Under the pieces are notes generated by a model. That model saw only the letters and a list, made by a program, of their open reading frames with translations, was not told where the DNA came from and made no database searches. The position numbers were made by a program, and so were the translations under genes. Shown here one piece after another: positions 11,206 to 22,210 of a DNA stretch of 64,000 bases; within the stretch, counting starts at the first letter, position 1; each line of letters opens with the position of its first letter. This DNA is from Charina bottae (taxonomy: Eukaryota > Chordata > Lepidosauria > Squamata > Charinaidae), in NCBI GenBank assembly GCA_023362775.1, contig JALMGJ010000001.1, forward strand, positions 64,862,001 through 64,926,000, read 5' to 3'.

Positions 11206-12071
11206 ATTGTTGAGGAGGGACTCCTGAGAATAAAAAAAAAGGAGGGGGGTTGAATGCAAGGTTTATTCACTAAAGCTCTTGAAAAAAAGAAGCAGTGATA
11301 TACGTCAAGAATTTCATACAGGAAACAACAAGAGATAGAGGATTCACAGTTGTATCTCCACCAGATATGTAATTGTAGCAAATTATTTCATCATAACAGA
11401 AGTATTCTGTGAAGTTTTGACATGTTTTTCTTTGTTTAACAACTTTAACCAAACATGCTTAGATGATAAATTATCAAGTAGGTTAAAGGTATATTATAAT
11501 GAAATATAGTAATGATATACTTGTAAAACTACCATTTTAGTCCACTACTGGCATGAACTACTACCAAAAGTAGTGGGGGCAGGGGAGGCCCTGTTTGCAT
11601 GTTTACAAAGTAAGCTTTCCCCACAATTACCTTCTCTGATCCAGAAATTGACCATTTCCTGCATCTGTAGCTATTGGAGGAGAAGGGCTTAGCTTTTTCT
11701 CAAAAACAGAAATCATGAAGTTTACCACTAGGGAATTTTCAGCTGAGATGAATTTCAGCCAACTCATTTTCATGCAGCTTTGCTTGTTGCTCACTTTTTA
11801 TATAACTTGTTGCAGGCAACTCATCAGTTGCAGAATTTCTTCTGTCAGTGGGCACAAAAGGAGCCAATTCTCTCTCCCACCTGCAATTCCCCACCATGCT
11901 TGCTGAAAGTCTCTCAAAGCTTCTTTCAACAGCAGATAGAGTGGCTGCGGGTGAAAAGAGAATGGTTATTTCTTGATTCTGCTGAGAAAAGAAGTGCAAA
12001 AACAGCACAGAATTCCACCCTTGGGTGTCATTTGTGGGCTCTCTTTTCCTAGCCCGCTTGATACTTTACAG

Positions 12072-14434
12072 CAGGCGTGTCCAACCCGCAGCCCACGGGC
12101 TGCATGTGGCCCTGAACAGCTAGTAATGTGGCCACAAAACATCGTACACTTTTAAAAACATTTTGCGATTTTTGTGTGTGACTCGATCGCACAGTGCTCA
12201 AGCGCGGACTGCGTAGGTAGAAACAATGGAACTCTTTGTAGGGGAGGGGCCAGTGCAGTGCTAACGTCGCCACCGCCCGCTACACACATCAGCTTGTGGC
12301 GACTTGGCGTTATATATATATTTCAACCTACCTACACGTGTTCTGTGACAACAGGCGTTTATTGTTATTATTATTAAGTAGACATGTAAGTTTTCTTATT
12401 TGATTATTAAACTCTGCTTTGTTTATTTGCCTACATAACAATTTATGATGGGCTTGTTGTATTATTTCTTAAAAAAAAAATTTATTCCTAAATAAATTTA
12501 TTCCAGCATGGTTTCAACGTTGTTTCAACAGAAAACAGAACCCAAAAAAGAAAAGAAAAAATAAATAAAAATTGTGGATGAAGGAAGAGTATTCAATGAA
12601 AAATGGACAGATGAGTACTTTTTTGTCGAGACAAATACTAAGGCACTATGCTTAATTTGTAGGGAAAATGTGTCAATTTTCAAAGACTACAATTTGAAAA
12701 GGCATTATATGGAAAAACATGCTGCCAAATTCGAAGCGTATCAAGGAATTTGTCGTAAAGACAAATTAGCGGAACTGAAAAAAAGTCTGTTGTCTCAACA
12801 ATTTTTTTTTAAAAAGTCACAACTCAAAAGGACTCTATTATAAAAGCTAGTTATTTGGTAGCAAATCTGATTGCAAAAAAATCATTTACCAATGGTGAGT
12901 TTATTAAACAATGTATGGAAAGCGTAGCAGATATAATTTGTCCTGATAAAAAAAGCGATTTTTCTAAAATCAGTTTGTCTCACCAGACTATAGCCAGGCG
13001 AATTGAAGAAATAGGAAAATCTATTGAAAGTGGTTTGAAGAGAAAAGCTGCTAATTTCAAATTTTATGCTTTGGCGATGGATGAAAGTACTGATGCTACA
13101 GATATGGCTCAACTTGCCATTTTTATTAGAGGTATTGATAACAAATATAATGTCACTGAAGAAATGGCTTCTTTGGTGCCATTAAAAGACACAACTAAAT
13201 ATCTTGATTTGTACGAAACAGTAAAAATGACATTAAAGAGATTTTCTTTAACCATTGTCAACATATCTGGTATATCTACTGATGGCGCCCCGGCGATGGT
13301 TGGTAAAAGTGAGGGACTTACAAAATTGATAGAAGACAATACAAGTGCTGCTGGCAACTCACGTTTGATGAAGTATCATTGCATTCTACATCAAGAAAAT
13401 TTATGCGCGAAAGCTTTAAAAATGGATAATGTCATGCAAATTGTCATCAAAGCAGTGAACTTCATAAGGGCCAAGGGATTGAATCATCACCAATTCCAGG
13501 AGTTCCTTAAAACTTTGGATGCTGATTATGGGGACATCATTTACTTTTCTGAAGTAAGGTGGCTAAGTCAGGGTAAAATGCTGAAAAGATTTTATGATTT
13601 GAGAAATGAAATCAAGTCGTTTATGGAATCATAAGAAAATTTGTGCCAGAACTTGAAGATGAAAAATGGCTCACAGATTTAGCATTTTTGGTGGATTTGA
13701 CCACTCATTTAAATGAGTTAAACATGCATCTTCAAGGTGAAAACCAACTTATCACTGCAATGTTTCAAACCATAACAGCGTTTGAAATGAAACTTAAAGT
13801 ATGGCAAGCTCAAGTTATGGAAAATAATTTTATACATTTTAATAACTTGGCTAAACACAGTCCTGTGAACAGTGAGAAATATACAGCCTTGCTTTTCGGT
13901 TTGATACAGGAATTTGAGAACAGGTTTCAAGATTTCCAGAAAAATCATCAATATTTTGGTATTTTTTCGACTCCATTTTCAGTCAACATAACTACATTAC
14001 CTCCGAATTTTCAAATGGAATGCATAGAATTGCAATCAGACATTCAACTCAAAGAAAAATATCCCGCGCTTCACAATCACGCCTTATTCATGACATCACT
14101 TTTTGGCAGCACGTACATTTGTGAGCAACTATTTTCAAGGATGAAGCACACAAAGACTAAAATTAGAATTAAAATTTCTGACGAGCACCTTGAGAACTCA
14201 TTGAGAATTGCAACCACTTTCATCGAACCAGACACTGATGCTTTAATTTCACAAAAACAAGATCAAATATCCCACTAGTTTTATGTTGCCCTCTTTTTTT
14301 AAATTTTATAATAAAAAATAAATGAAGTTTTATTACTTATATACATTAACTATATTATATATTTTATGTGTGGCTCAAGACAATTCCTCTTCACTCAGTG
14401 TGGCCCAGGGAAGCCAAAAGGTTGGACATCCATG
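12072..14434 (+). mobile_element. hAT (Charlie-like) DNA transposon, nearly full length
   Basis: The 2,363-bp element starts CAGGCGTGTCCAACCCG and ends AGGTTGGACATCCATG, imperfect terminal inverted repeats. It is flanked on both sides by the identical 8-bp duplication CTTTACAG (12064-12071 and 14435-14442). It contains one transposase gene in three pieces. The ends are followed inwards by GCATGTGGCCC and GTGTGGCCCAGGG, sub-terminal motifs common in Charlie elements. The exact duplication and few coding lesions indicate a fairly recent insertion. Confidence 0.95.
12508..14278 (+). pseudogene. hAT transposase, BED-finger and RNase-H-like DDE type, disrupted
   Basis: The ATG at 12508 begins MVSTLFQQKTEPKKEKKK and meets a TAA at 12562-12564. 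The frame then continues with a BED-type zinc finger (CLIC at about residue 50, HYMEKH about 20 residues later). A frameshift in the T9/A5 run at 12802-12815 leads to the second piece, which has the first acidic motif ALAMDESTD and the second ISTDGAPAMVG. A further frameshift at about 13625-13643 leads to the C-terminal dimerisation region with FGSTYICEQLFSRMKHTK, which contains the catalytic Glu. It resembles the transposase that gave rise to the ZBED5/GTF2IRD2-type host proteins. Three lesions mean no active enzyme from this copy. Confidence 0.92.
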
Positions 14435-14700
14435 CTTTACAGTGATATATTCCTTCTCTTTGCTAGTTCCCACTTCCATCTAGTCTCACCTCATCTCCAG
14501 CTTTTCACCCACTATCCAAGAAATGTTAACATGTACTGCATGTAGTGCCTGGAAGTGTTAGAAGAAAAAACACTGCCAGGATTAAGCAGTTAACAGCACA
14601 GAAATGAGAGGATAAGAAGGAAAGCCTAACCCACCACCATAGGCCAGCCATCAGATTTCCCACTAATACTTGCTGCCTGTTCCATTCACAAGATGAAGAT

Positions 14701-15040
14701 TTATTTTATTTTATTTATTTATTATTCAAATTTCTATCACCGCCCATCTCCCCCTAAGGAGGGACTCTGGGCGGTTTACAGGAAGAATAAAATTTAAAAT
14801 TCAATACCAACTCTAACTAATACATTAGATATAACTACAACTAAAAGATAAAAATATAAAATATCATACAATTCAGATGGCAGCAAGAATCTACTTCAGT
14901 CCGTGAATATATAAGGGGCCATTCTAGGGCACCAGCCATCCCCAAGAATGACTATTCCCTGCCCCGCCCCAGGCACGATGGCAAAACCAGGTCTTCAGTT
15001 TTTTACGGAAGTCCAGGAAGTCAAGATGCTGGTTGATCAC
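14701..15040 (-). mobile_element. CR1/L2-type LINE 3' end
   Basis: On the minus strand the segment ends with AACCGCCCAGAGTCC, GGGGGAGATGGGCGG and an (AAAT)n-type tail. The coding end LKTWFC is still recognisable near 14985. It is 5' truncated, with no clean target duplication seen. Confidence 0.8.
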
Positions 15041-15050
15041 CTACACCATA

Positions 15051-15127
15051 AAAGTTATTAAACAGCATCTACAAGATTTAAAGCCTTCGACAATACAGCA
15101 TCTACAAGATTTAAAGTTATTAAACAG
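15051..15127. repeat. Short local duplication, X-Y-spacer-Y-X arrangement
   Basis: CAGCATCTACAAGATTTAAAG occurs at 15063 and 15096. AAAGTTATTAAACAG occurs at 15051 and 15113, overlapping the outer sides. Confidence 0.85.
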
Positions 15128-15509
15128 AGATCCGTTTTACATCTTTCCAAACATTTAAAGAGCAAAATAAATTATCACTATAATTTATTATTCATTGTCT
15201 TTCTCAATGGCTGGGATCATATACCATGACTGACAGAATCAGCCATTTCCCCATTCAATAGACTGATTGTGGTTGCCTAGCATCACATGACCAATGTGAT
15301 GAAGCCAATGACCCAGGCAACTGAGGTGTAGCCATTTTCTAAGTCCTTCAATTACCTCTAAGGAGGCTGGGAGGCTCTCATATCCTGCCTTTTTTCATCC
15401 AACAAACCGCCCTCCCCAAAAAACGCACCTTTAGTAGTTTGACAGAGTCAGCCCCACTGCGGATAGAACTGGGGGAGGGGGTTACACATTCTTCTCATTC
15501 AAACTACTA

Positions 15510-15739
15510 CACGTAGTCCTCGTTTAGTGATCATAGTTGGGGCTAGCAACTCAGTTGTTAAGTGAAGCGGTCACCAAGGGAAACCGTAACTGTGCTTATG
15601 ATCTTACTTCAGCTTTCCTTTGCTTTACAGGACCTGCAAAGGTCGTAAATGTGAGGATTGGTCATAAAGTTACTTTTTCATCACTTTTATAATTGCAAAT
15701 GGTCACTAAACAAGACAGTCACTAAATGAGGACTACCTG
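15510..15739. mobile_element. Tigger/pogo-like MITE
   Basis: Inverted ends CACGTAGTCCTCGTTTAGTG and CACTAAATGAGGACTACCTG are flanked by TA on both sides, the target duplication of pogo/Tc1/mariner elements. The interior repeats the GTCACTAAAC and AGTTGTTAAGTG theme and has no coding capacity. A related end is at 53160. Confidence 0.75.
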
Positions 15740-15801
15740 TATTTCAGAAGTCAGGAGGGAGAACTAATGTTCCATTAACTTTCTCAATCTTATTCAGACA
15801 A

Positions 15802-15802
<1 letters not shown>

Positions 15803-15841
<39 letters not shown>

Positions 15842-16055
15842 TCTAACTTATATCACCACCCATCTCCCCCCACAAGGGGACTCTGGGCGGTTTACAATCA
15901 AGTCAGCGATTAAAAACATATAAAATACTTTGTACAACTATTAAAAATATAAAAATATAAAATCCAAGAGGCTGTATGTGATGTTTGTGAACCAAACTTT
16001 ACGGTGCAAGCCATCCCCAGGAGGAGCTATTACTCATCCCGTCCCAAGCGGATGT
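15803..16055 (-). mobile_element. CR1/L2-type LINE 3' end with (ATT)n tail
   Basis: An (ATT)13 run at 15803-15842 is the tail. Beyond it on the minus strand lie AAACCGCCCAGAGTCCC and GGGGAGATGGGTGG, the CR1 3' signature. Confidence 0.8.
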
Positions 16056-16397
16056 CAGTTTAACTGACTGAGAGAAATTAGTTTAAATCCAAAGACCTGG
16101 GGCTGTTTCAAGCTAAAGCTAATTGCTTTTGGGTTAATTCCCAGGGTTAGTAGGTTGAGTTTTGGTAGGTATGGCACCTTAAACCTCACTCGCCAGTTAA
16201 ACATACTGCATTAATACAATCAGTCCCCTTAACTTTAGGAGCAATATAGTGCTAGTTCCATATCTGAGTTCTATGGTTAGAAGACAAGCAGTTCTAAAAA
16301 ACACTGAATTTGCTCAGGATGCTTTCAGAAAGCACACTTCAGATCTAATCCTAAACTCAAATGGGATTCTTAGCAACATGAAAGAGAATTAACTTAC

Positions 16398-16599
16398 AAT
16401 AAAATTATGGGCAACTGGAAAAGAAACCATCCTCTTCACTCCATTTTCAGCCGTTACTCCAAGCCAATTAAGCACAGCCCAGGACCAAAGGTAGCTGTGG
16501 CTTCCGTGCCAATAGGTTACAAAAGCAAACGTGACGGCGGTCGAAAGCAACATCTTAAACATGCTGCAGTGAGATCCTCCCATTGGGATATAAATATAC
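16398..16599 (-). CDS. HHAT: HHAT coding exon with the catalytic histidine
   Basis: On the minus strand a 202-base exon follows the acceptor CTCTGGCAG and ends at ATT|GTAAGT. It enters in the third base of a codon and leaves at phase 0, matching the next exon at 6724-6868. It encodes YIYIPMGGSHCSMFK, TAVTFAFVTYWHGSHSYLWS and NWLGVTAENGVKR, the diagnostic MBOAT core of Hedgehog acyltransferase. The histidine in YWHG corresponds to the invariant catalytic His (His379 in human HHAT), which acts with an Asp encoded upstream to transfer palmitate to Hedgehog. No disruption is seen. Similarity to the human segment is high throughout, so orthology is close to certain. Expression cannot be judged from the sequence. 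Confidence 0.95.
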
Positions 16600-18052
16600 C
16601 TGCCAGAGAAATTAAAAAATAGAAGTAATTAGGACTTCCCTGAAACCTCAGAGATACACGCTCTTCCAAGAGTTGTTTATTTTTCTTAATGCTAAAGTTT
16701 TGCCTTGACTAATTAATTACCTGACATATTATATTTCCAACGCACTCTAGTTTCTTGAGCAGAGTGGATCATAACATTTTTAACAAATGCCAAAACATTG
16801 TCCTCCTGTGGAAGATGTACCAACCAACCCATGTGCTATATCACATTCAACAGATTTACAATTTGCTTCTCAACTTGCTTCAAGAACCACTACTTGCTTC
16901 TCTGGAAAAGTGGAGATAAAATCCAGTCCTTGTTCTGTGAAATTGTATGAGAAAAGTTTTTTTAAGTATAATTTCTCGTTTTCAATGAAGGCTTGTACTT
17001 AAAGTGCCACTAGCAAAAGTAGCAAGCAGCAGCCACTTTCTCTTGTTCATTGATAATTTCTGCCTGTTTTCCAACACCTCCCTCCCTCTTCTCATCTCTA
17101 AAGCATCCTGCTGTTTGCATGAACATTCCAATGCAAATGAATTATTTTTATCCAAGTCTTAGAAATTATACAATCTCTATCATTTATTACAAATAATTCA
17201 AACACTTGTTAAATGGATTTTTGAAATATTATTTTTCACTAGCACTGTGTGTATACCTCGTATTTGGACTAGATTATGAAAATGCAAAATTAAGGTTTTT
17301 CTCTTTCCTGTAACTCATCAAGTATCCTGATAACATGGCATTCTACATTTTCTTAGTCGTAAGGCACATTGGCAGGGAAAGTGGCAAAAGTGGGATAACT
17401 ACATAGCACAATGACTATAGGATACAGGGCAAGTTAAGGAGAGTGAAATGGTGACACAAGCCTACCATATTTGCAATGCATACTCCTTTTCTTTTTAGAG
17501 CAGAAAATTAACCATATTTATAGTTATATTTATTACAGTTCCATAGGATTTAGATGGAAGGTCCTTTTCTAGTTCATTTTTAAATATGGAACAAATTGTA
17601 TAGAATCAGAGAGATACAGACTTAACTGAAGAAAGATCTAATCTGAACTGCATAATTTATTCACAAATGCTTCTGACAACATGAAATAATCAATGTTCTT
17701 CATGTTTGAGTTTGGTAGCAGTCTTTCTGTTCAAAAAGTTAAGTGGCAATCTTTAAAATGCTTTACAGAGGACTGAAGCTTCATAAATCGGTTACCCATC
17801 TTTCAATGCCACAGAAATAATTTTTCTATCTATGATCGCATACAGTACTTTCCTGAGTCAGTTTTTGTGTGACGGAACAGCCCCAGCATCCATTATCCAC
17901 CATCTACAATGTTTCTGTGTACTGCAAGATGGTACATAAAATCTTTTCTACAGTTCCTCTCTCCCCATGACAGTGCATCCGCCATTCCTAATTTACTATG
18001 GTAGCACAAGTTCTCTACAATTATCAGAAAAAAGATACTGTACAAATGTATA
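16600..18052. other. Unannotated intronic sequence
   Basis: No exon, RNA or repeat was recognised. The open frame at 16787-17002 has no family resemblance. Confidence 0.45.
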
Positions 18053-18635
18053 AGGTTACCTAAGGGACCGCCTCACCCCCGTTACATCGATCCGTCCCAC
18101 CCGGTGAGGTAGAGAGGGCGTGTTACGGACCCTGCCCATGAGAGTGTCGATTGGCAGGGTCCAGGAGCAGGGCCTTCTCTGCCGTGGCACCTGCCCTTTG
18201 GAATAAGTTAGCCCCGGAGGTATGGCAGGCCCCCACTCTCCCGGCCTTCCGGAAGGAGGTTAAAACCTGGTTGTGCCACCTTGCCTAGGGTGGGGGGTGG
18301 GCGGGGGGATAGCCGATCATGGGGGTGGCTGGCTCCTTGACAGGGCCATTGATAACATCATTATTTGCCATCTGAATTTTATATTATATATTTTATACTT
18401 TTATATTTATATATATTCCGACAGGAAGCTCTGGCGTGGGCTGGTCCATGAAGTCACGAAGAGTCGGAAGCGACTGAACGAATAAACAACAAAATTTATA
18501 TATATTGGTATTGATATGGTATTGTTTTAATGACATTTTATTCTTCTATTTTTTAAATGTTTGTAAACCGCCCAGAGTCGTCATAGTATGAGTTGGGGCG
18601 GTAAAGAAATGTGACAAATAAATAAAATAAATAAA
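18053..18635 (+). mobile_element. CR1/L2-type LINE 3' end, interrupted
   Basis: The coding remnant reads roughly GYLRDRLTPV...KTWLCHLA, and the 3' UTR ends AAACCGCCCAGAGTCGTC with an (AAAT)n tail. Coding similarity to the young CR1 at 30172-32719 is clear (compare GYLRDRL and KTWFCRLA). A 76-bp BovB fragment is inserted at 18418-18493. Confidence 0.85.
18418..18493 (+). mobile_element. 76-bp BovB 3' fragment with 13-bp target duplication
   Basis: The insert starts CCGACAGGAAGCTCTGG and encodes DRKLWRGLVHEVTKSRKRL followed by AATAAACAACAA. It is flanked by ATTTATATATATT at 18405-18417 and 18494-18506. The same coding end is in the BovB at 50173-51379. It is a severely 5'-truncated retrotransposition event. 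Confidence 0.9.
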
Positions 18636-18912
18636 TCTATTATACAAATCTATACAGCTCTATATAACAAGAGTGATAGTACTGCTGTTCCACTGCAGCT
18701 TCATCTCCTCCCTCCTGTTTTGAACACTGAGGAATGCATAAATCACCTGGGAGAATGGGATCACAAGGAGAAATCTCTTATATGTACTTCCCCCTCTGTG
18801 CTTGCAACTCTACCATACTTCTTCTTAAATTCTAATATTTTGAAAGCAGAGTGGGATGGTGAAAAGGGAACTATCTCCAATGTAAAAAGAAAAACTGTAT
18901 ATAGGGCTAGAT

Positions 18913-19085
18913 CAGGGTAGGCAAACTTTTGGGTCATGGGCACTTATCAAATTTGTTGGTGGGTATATTCACAAAATGACTACCATGGTGGGCATGGCCA
19001 GTCATAAAACACCCATTTACCAGTGCAAATTAGCCTGACCAGGATATTATCCATCTCCTAAGTGGGAGGTGGGGTCCAAAGCATA
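18913..19085 (+). mobile_element. Possible hAT element end
   Basis: CAGGGTAGGCAAACTTTTGG resembles the CAGGGGTCGGCAAAC end of the composite hAT at 21633. No matching second end or 8-bp duplication was found, so this is at best a fragment. Confidence 0.3.
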
Positions 19086-19092
19086 GCTGCAA

Positions 19093-19149
19093 GTAAATAT
19101 TTATTTATTTATCAAATTTTGCCACCGCCCATCTCCCCCTGAAAGAGGG
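19093..19149 (-). mobile_element. 57-bp CR1 3'-end micro-insertion
   Basis: Only the terminal CR1 hairpin region (CACCGCCCATCTCCCCCT on the plus strand) and its tail are present, flanked by GCTGCAA (19086-19092) and GCTGTAA (19150-19156), one mismatch. Confidence 0.65.
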
Positions 19150-19379
19150 GCTGTAATTCTGATGGCTGCTGCTTTGCAAGATGCCAGGGTCATGTTTAAT
19201 TTTTAAAAATGAAAATAGTTTTTTACAAGTGGGGCAAGAAGCCTGGTCAGCAGCAAGAAAAATATCCATGAAGACATTGGCATATATGGTTGCCTACACC
19301 TGAGAAGGTACTACTGTAATGCTGCCTGGCCAATTACTGTATTTACTTTTTTTTTTTTTTACAATCGTAGATACGTCTT

Positions 19380-19975
19380 TTCAAGGCCACACATTAATAT
19401 TTTCCCCTCTGCAGTATTGGAGGACAGATATAAGAAGATTCCATACCTAGAAGACTCAGTCAGTGTGGAAAGTGGGAAATCAATGGCTCACTTTCTTCTA
19501 AGCTGCCCTTTCTATGAGCAAGCCAGACACTGAAAGATAACTCCATGTATTAAAAGGTTTAAAGGGCAGTCTACAGAACTTTATCTTTACCCATTGTCGA
19601 AGGATACAGCCTCTAATATTGCAGCACAAGTTGCAAGATTCGTTCTGAAGCCATACAGCAGGCTTATCAAGGCAAAATTCTATCTTTTGTCCAACTTTAA
19701 TATTGTATACTATAAAGTTATTTACTTCCTCCATTTTATTTCCCTCTAATTTATTCCTACATGCACCCAACCAAAGACTGTAAAGTAGCAAATAGAGTAG
19801 ATCAGTTTTACAAAGAATAGTTTTTTTATGGATTTATTTAACTAGATCAGCTCATCAGGTTTTACGTCCCAAAATTTTATGCTATCTTAAATTTACCAAA
19901 ATTACCTATATGTACATGGATATTTTGCTGTATTTCCATTTTTTCACTGGTTACTGACTGTAATAAAGTCTGCTA
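19380..19975 (+). mobile_element. Non-LTR retrotransposon 3' end, clade unassigned
   Basis: A decayed C-terminal frame reads SMAHFLLSCPFYEQARH, then NIAAQVARFVLKPYSRL. This is the H-x4-5-C...FYE pattern of LINE C-termini. The sequence ends ACTGACTGTAATAAAG, a terminal motif that recurs as AGTGACCGTAATAAAC at 23731. One stop interrupts the frame. The poly-T at 19348 precedes it. Confidence 0.6.
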
Positions 19976-20201
19976 TGTTCTATTCCTACATCTGAGTCAA
20001 AAGTAAAATATGAATATCAAGCTCTCCCATTGATGATCCAACTAATTTCCTTTCAAATTGAGGAAGAGCAGATCCTTCTTGAAGTATATATGGCAATATA
20101 TTTGAAAAGTAAATATGTTTTTTATAAAATTATATAATTATATAAATAAAAGTGCTATGCGTTTTTGCATCTGGGGATTTAAAGCCTGCTAAGGTCAATG
20201 G

Positions 20202-20539
20202 GGGGCTTGGTGGCTCAGCGGGTAAGACGCCAGGCTTGTCGATCGGAATATCGCAAGTTCGAAGGTTCGAATCCCTAGCCCTGCGTGTGGAGTGAGCTCC
20301 CGCACTCGCCCCAGCTCTTGCCAACCTAGCAATTCGAAAGCATGCAAATACAAGTAGATTAATAGGTACCACTTCAGTGGGTAGGTAACAGCGTTCCGCG
20401 CGTGTCATGCGGCCACATGACCATGGAAGCGTCTTCGGACAACTCTGGCTCTTCGGCTAACAAACGGAGATGAGCACCGGCCCCTAGAGTCGGACACGAC
20501 TGCACAAATGTTCGGGGGAAACCTTTACCTTTACTTTTT
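20202..20539 (+). mobile_element. tRNA-derived SINE, full length with 11-bp target duplication
   Basis: The head has tRNA-like pol III boxes: A box TGGCTCAGCGGGTAAGACG and B box GGTTCGAATCCC. The body contains GCATGCAAATACAAGTAG and GGTACCACTTCAGTGG, and the tail is ACCTTTACCTTTAC. It is flanked by AAGGTCAATGG (20191-20201 and 20540-20550). Copies of the same family are at 42799 and 56738. Confidence 0.93.
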
Positions 20540-20550
20540 AAGGTCAATGG

Positions 20551-21390
20551 AAGTCTCTTAATGCCAGTAGGGTAAATCACCCAGAGCATAATCTTGGCTC
20601 TTAAATGATCATTTATGTTCATTATTTTCCATGAAAATGTCTTCTAACTATAGCAAGAATTAGCCTGCTTAACATCAGAGAACACCACTGCTATTTGTGC
20701 ACTGATGAGACTATACCCAGGAATAGACTAAAAATGACAGCTTTAATTAAAAAATGTGTTTTCAATTATGGTCCAGTTTACATGACATTGACTAGTTCTC
20801 CCCCAGTGACTTCTTAGAGGAAAAGGGATTCAATTTTCAGACTTTTATTATCTAGTATAAGCAGTTGGTTAATTGTGCAGGCTTAATTTTAGTTTGCTTA
20901 AAAATGCAGAGGTGAATCCTTGGGGGGACATGAGTAAACTATTGCCAAGAGTCACATGATAAATAAGTGCCATTAGGCTATGAATAAAAACTGATAAAGG
21001 ACTGGATCCAGGCTAAAGGCACTGAAAGCAAATTTTGCATAGCTTGTCCACTCAGAGCAATTAATTCAACCTAGCTGCAAACTTAGTCTTAATAATTCTT
21101 ACCCAAGTTATCAGAAAAATATGCATTTCTCTATCAACAAATGGTATACACATGATACGGTCTAGAAACTAAAGTGGGTTCACACATAAATTCAGCAAGT
21201 CAAAGTCACAACATTTGCAATATAATTCCACATACCATAGTGAACCTTTTCTGGGGATATGGTTTAATTCTGTGTATATATTTTTTTATTTATTTATGAA
21301 AATCATACACAGTCTTAATCTGGTCAGATTCTAGGAAGTTTACAAGTATATATACTTGTAAATATACTCTATACTTCATATTAGACACAC
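20551..21390. other. Unannotated intronic sequence
   Basis: Nothing recognisable was found on either strand. Confidence 0.45.
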
Positions 21391-21395
21391 ACATA

Positions 21396-21452
<57 letters not shown>
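21396..21452. repeat. (CT)n(TA)n compound microsatellite
   Basis: About eleven CT units pass directly into about eighteen TA units. The TA block is preceded by a short ACAC run at 21384. Confidence 0.95.
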
Positions 21453-21455
<3 letters not shown>

Positions 21456-21712
21456 TTCATGATGAGCTTCATTGAAAGGACAAATGGATGAACAGGCAAA
21501 ATTGGCTTTGAAGCAAAGGATAAAGGACATAAGAGAGACAAACGGACTTAGGGAAGGCCCCTCATTTCCTATCATCAGAGTATAATAAATATATTGTCAA
21601 TACTGCGCAGCTGCTATAAAGATACACCAGACCAGGGGTCGGCAAACTTTTTTTGCCGGGAGCCATTTTGACATGCTCGTGCACATTTTGAAGTGCTCGA
21701 GAGCCAGGGGGT

Positions 21713-21892
21713 GGGGTTTGCGGGCGGGGGCCAATCGCGTGGAAGGGGGAGGGGTTTGTGGGCGGGAGCCAATCGCGTGGAAGGGGGCGGGTTTTGCGGG
21801 CGGGACCCAATCGCGTGGAAGGGGGCGGGGTTTGCGGGCGGGAGCCAATCGCGTGGAAGGGGGCGGGGTTTGCGGGCGGGGGCCAATCACGC
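21713..21892 (+). repeat. 38-bp minisatellite with GC-box and CCAAT motifs
   Basis: About 4.7 units of GGGTTTGCGGGCGGGAGCCA followed by ATCGCGTGGAAGGGGGCG. Each unit carries GGGCGG (Sp1-like) and, four bases on, AGCCAATCG, a perfect NF-Y CCAAT-box context. The same motif order recurs, more weakly, in the hAT MITE at 60665-60897. Promoter activity is not shown. Confidence 0.85.
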
Positions 21893-22210
21893 ACACTTAG
21901 GGCCTGCTACCGCCATGCCCGCTGCAGTGCCCGCCGCCGCCATGGCCGCTGCCACGACTGCGCAGGCGGAGCTGCCTGCCTGGCACTCGGGCGCTCCGGC
22001 TGGGGTGCAGCGGGACGGGAGCATTGCTGGCGGCCCGCGAGGACCGGCCAGGGAAGGCGTGCGGGCGGAGCTCCCGTCCCGCTGCACCCCAGCCAGAGCG
22101 CCCGAATGCCAGGCAGACAGCTCCGCCCGCGCGCCTTCCCTGGCCGGTCAAGATCCCTTCCCCGCCCCGGCGGCGGTGCTTCCAGGTTGTCGCTGCGGCG
22201 GCAACGGCTG

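Noticed and set aside
20202..20280. tRNA-like A and B boxes as a true tRNA gene
   Set aside because: No complete cloverleaf, and the sequence continues into a SINE body and tail with an 11-bp target duplication.
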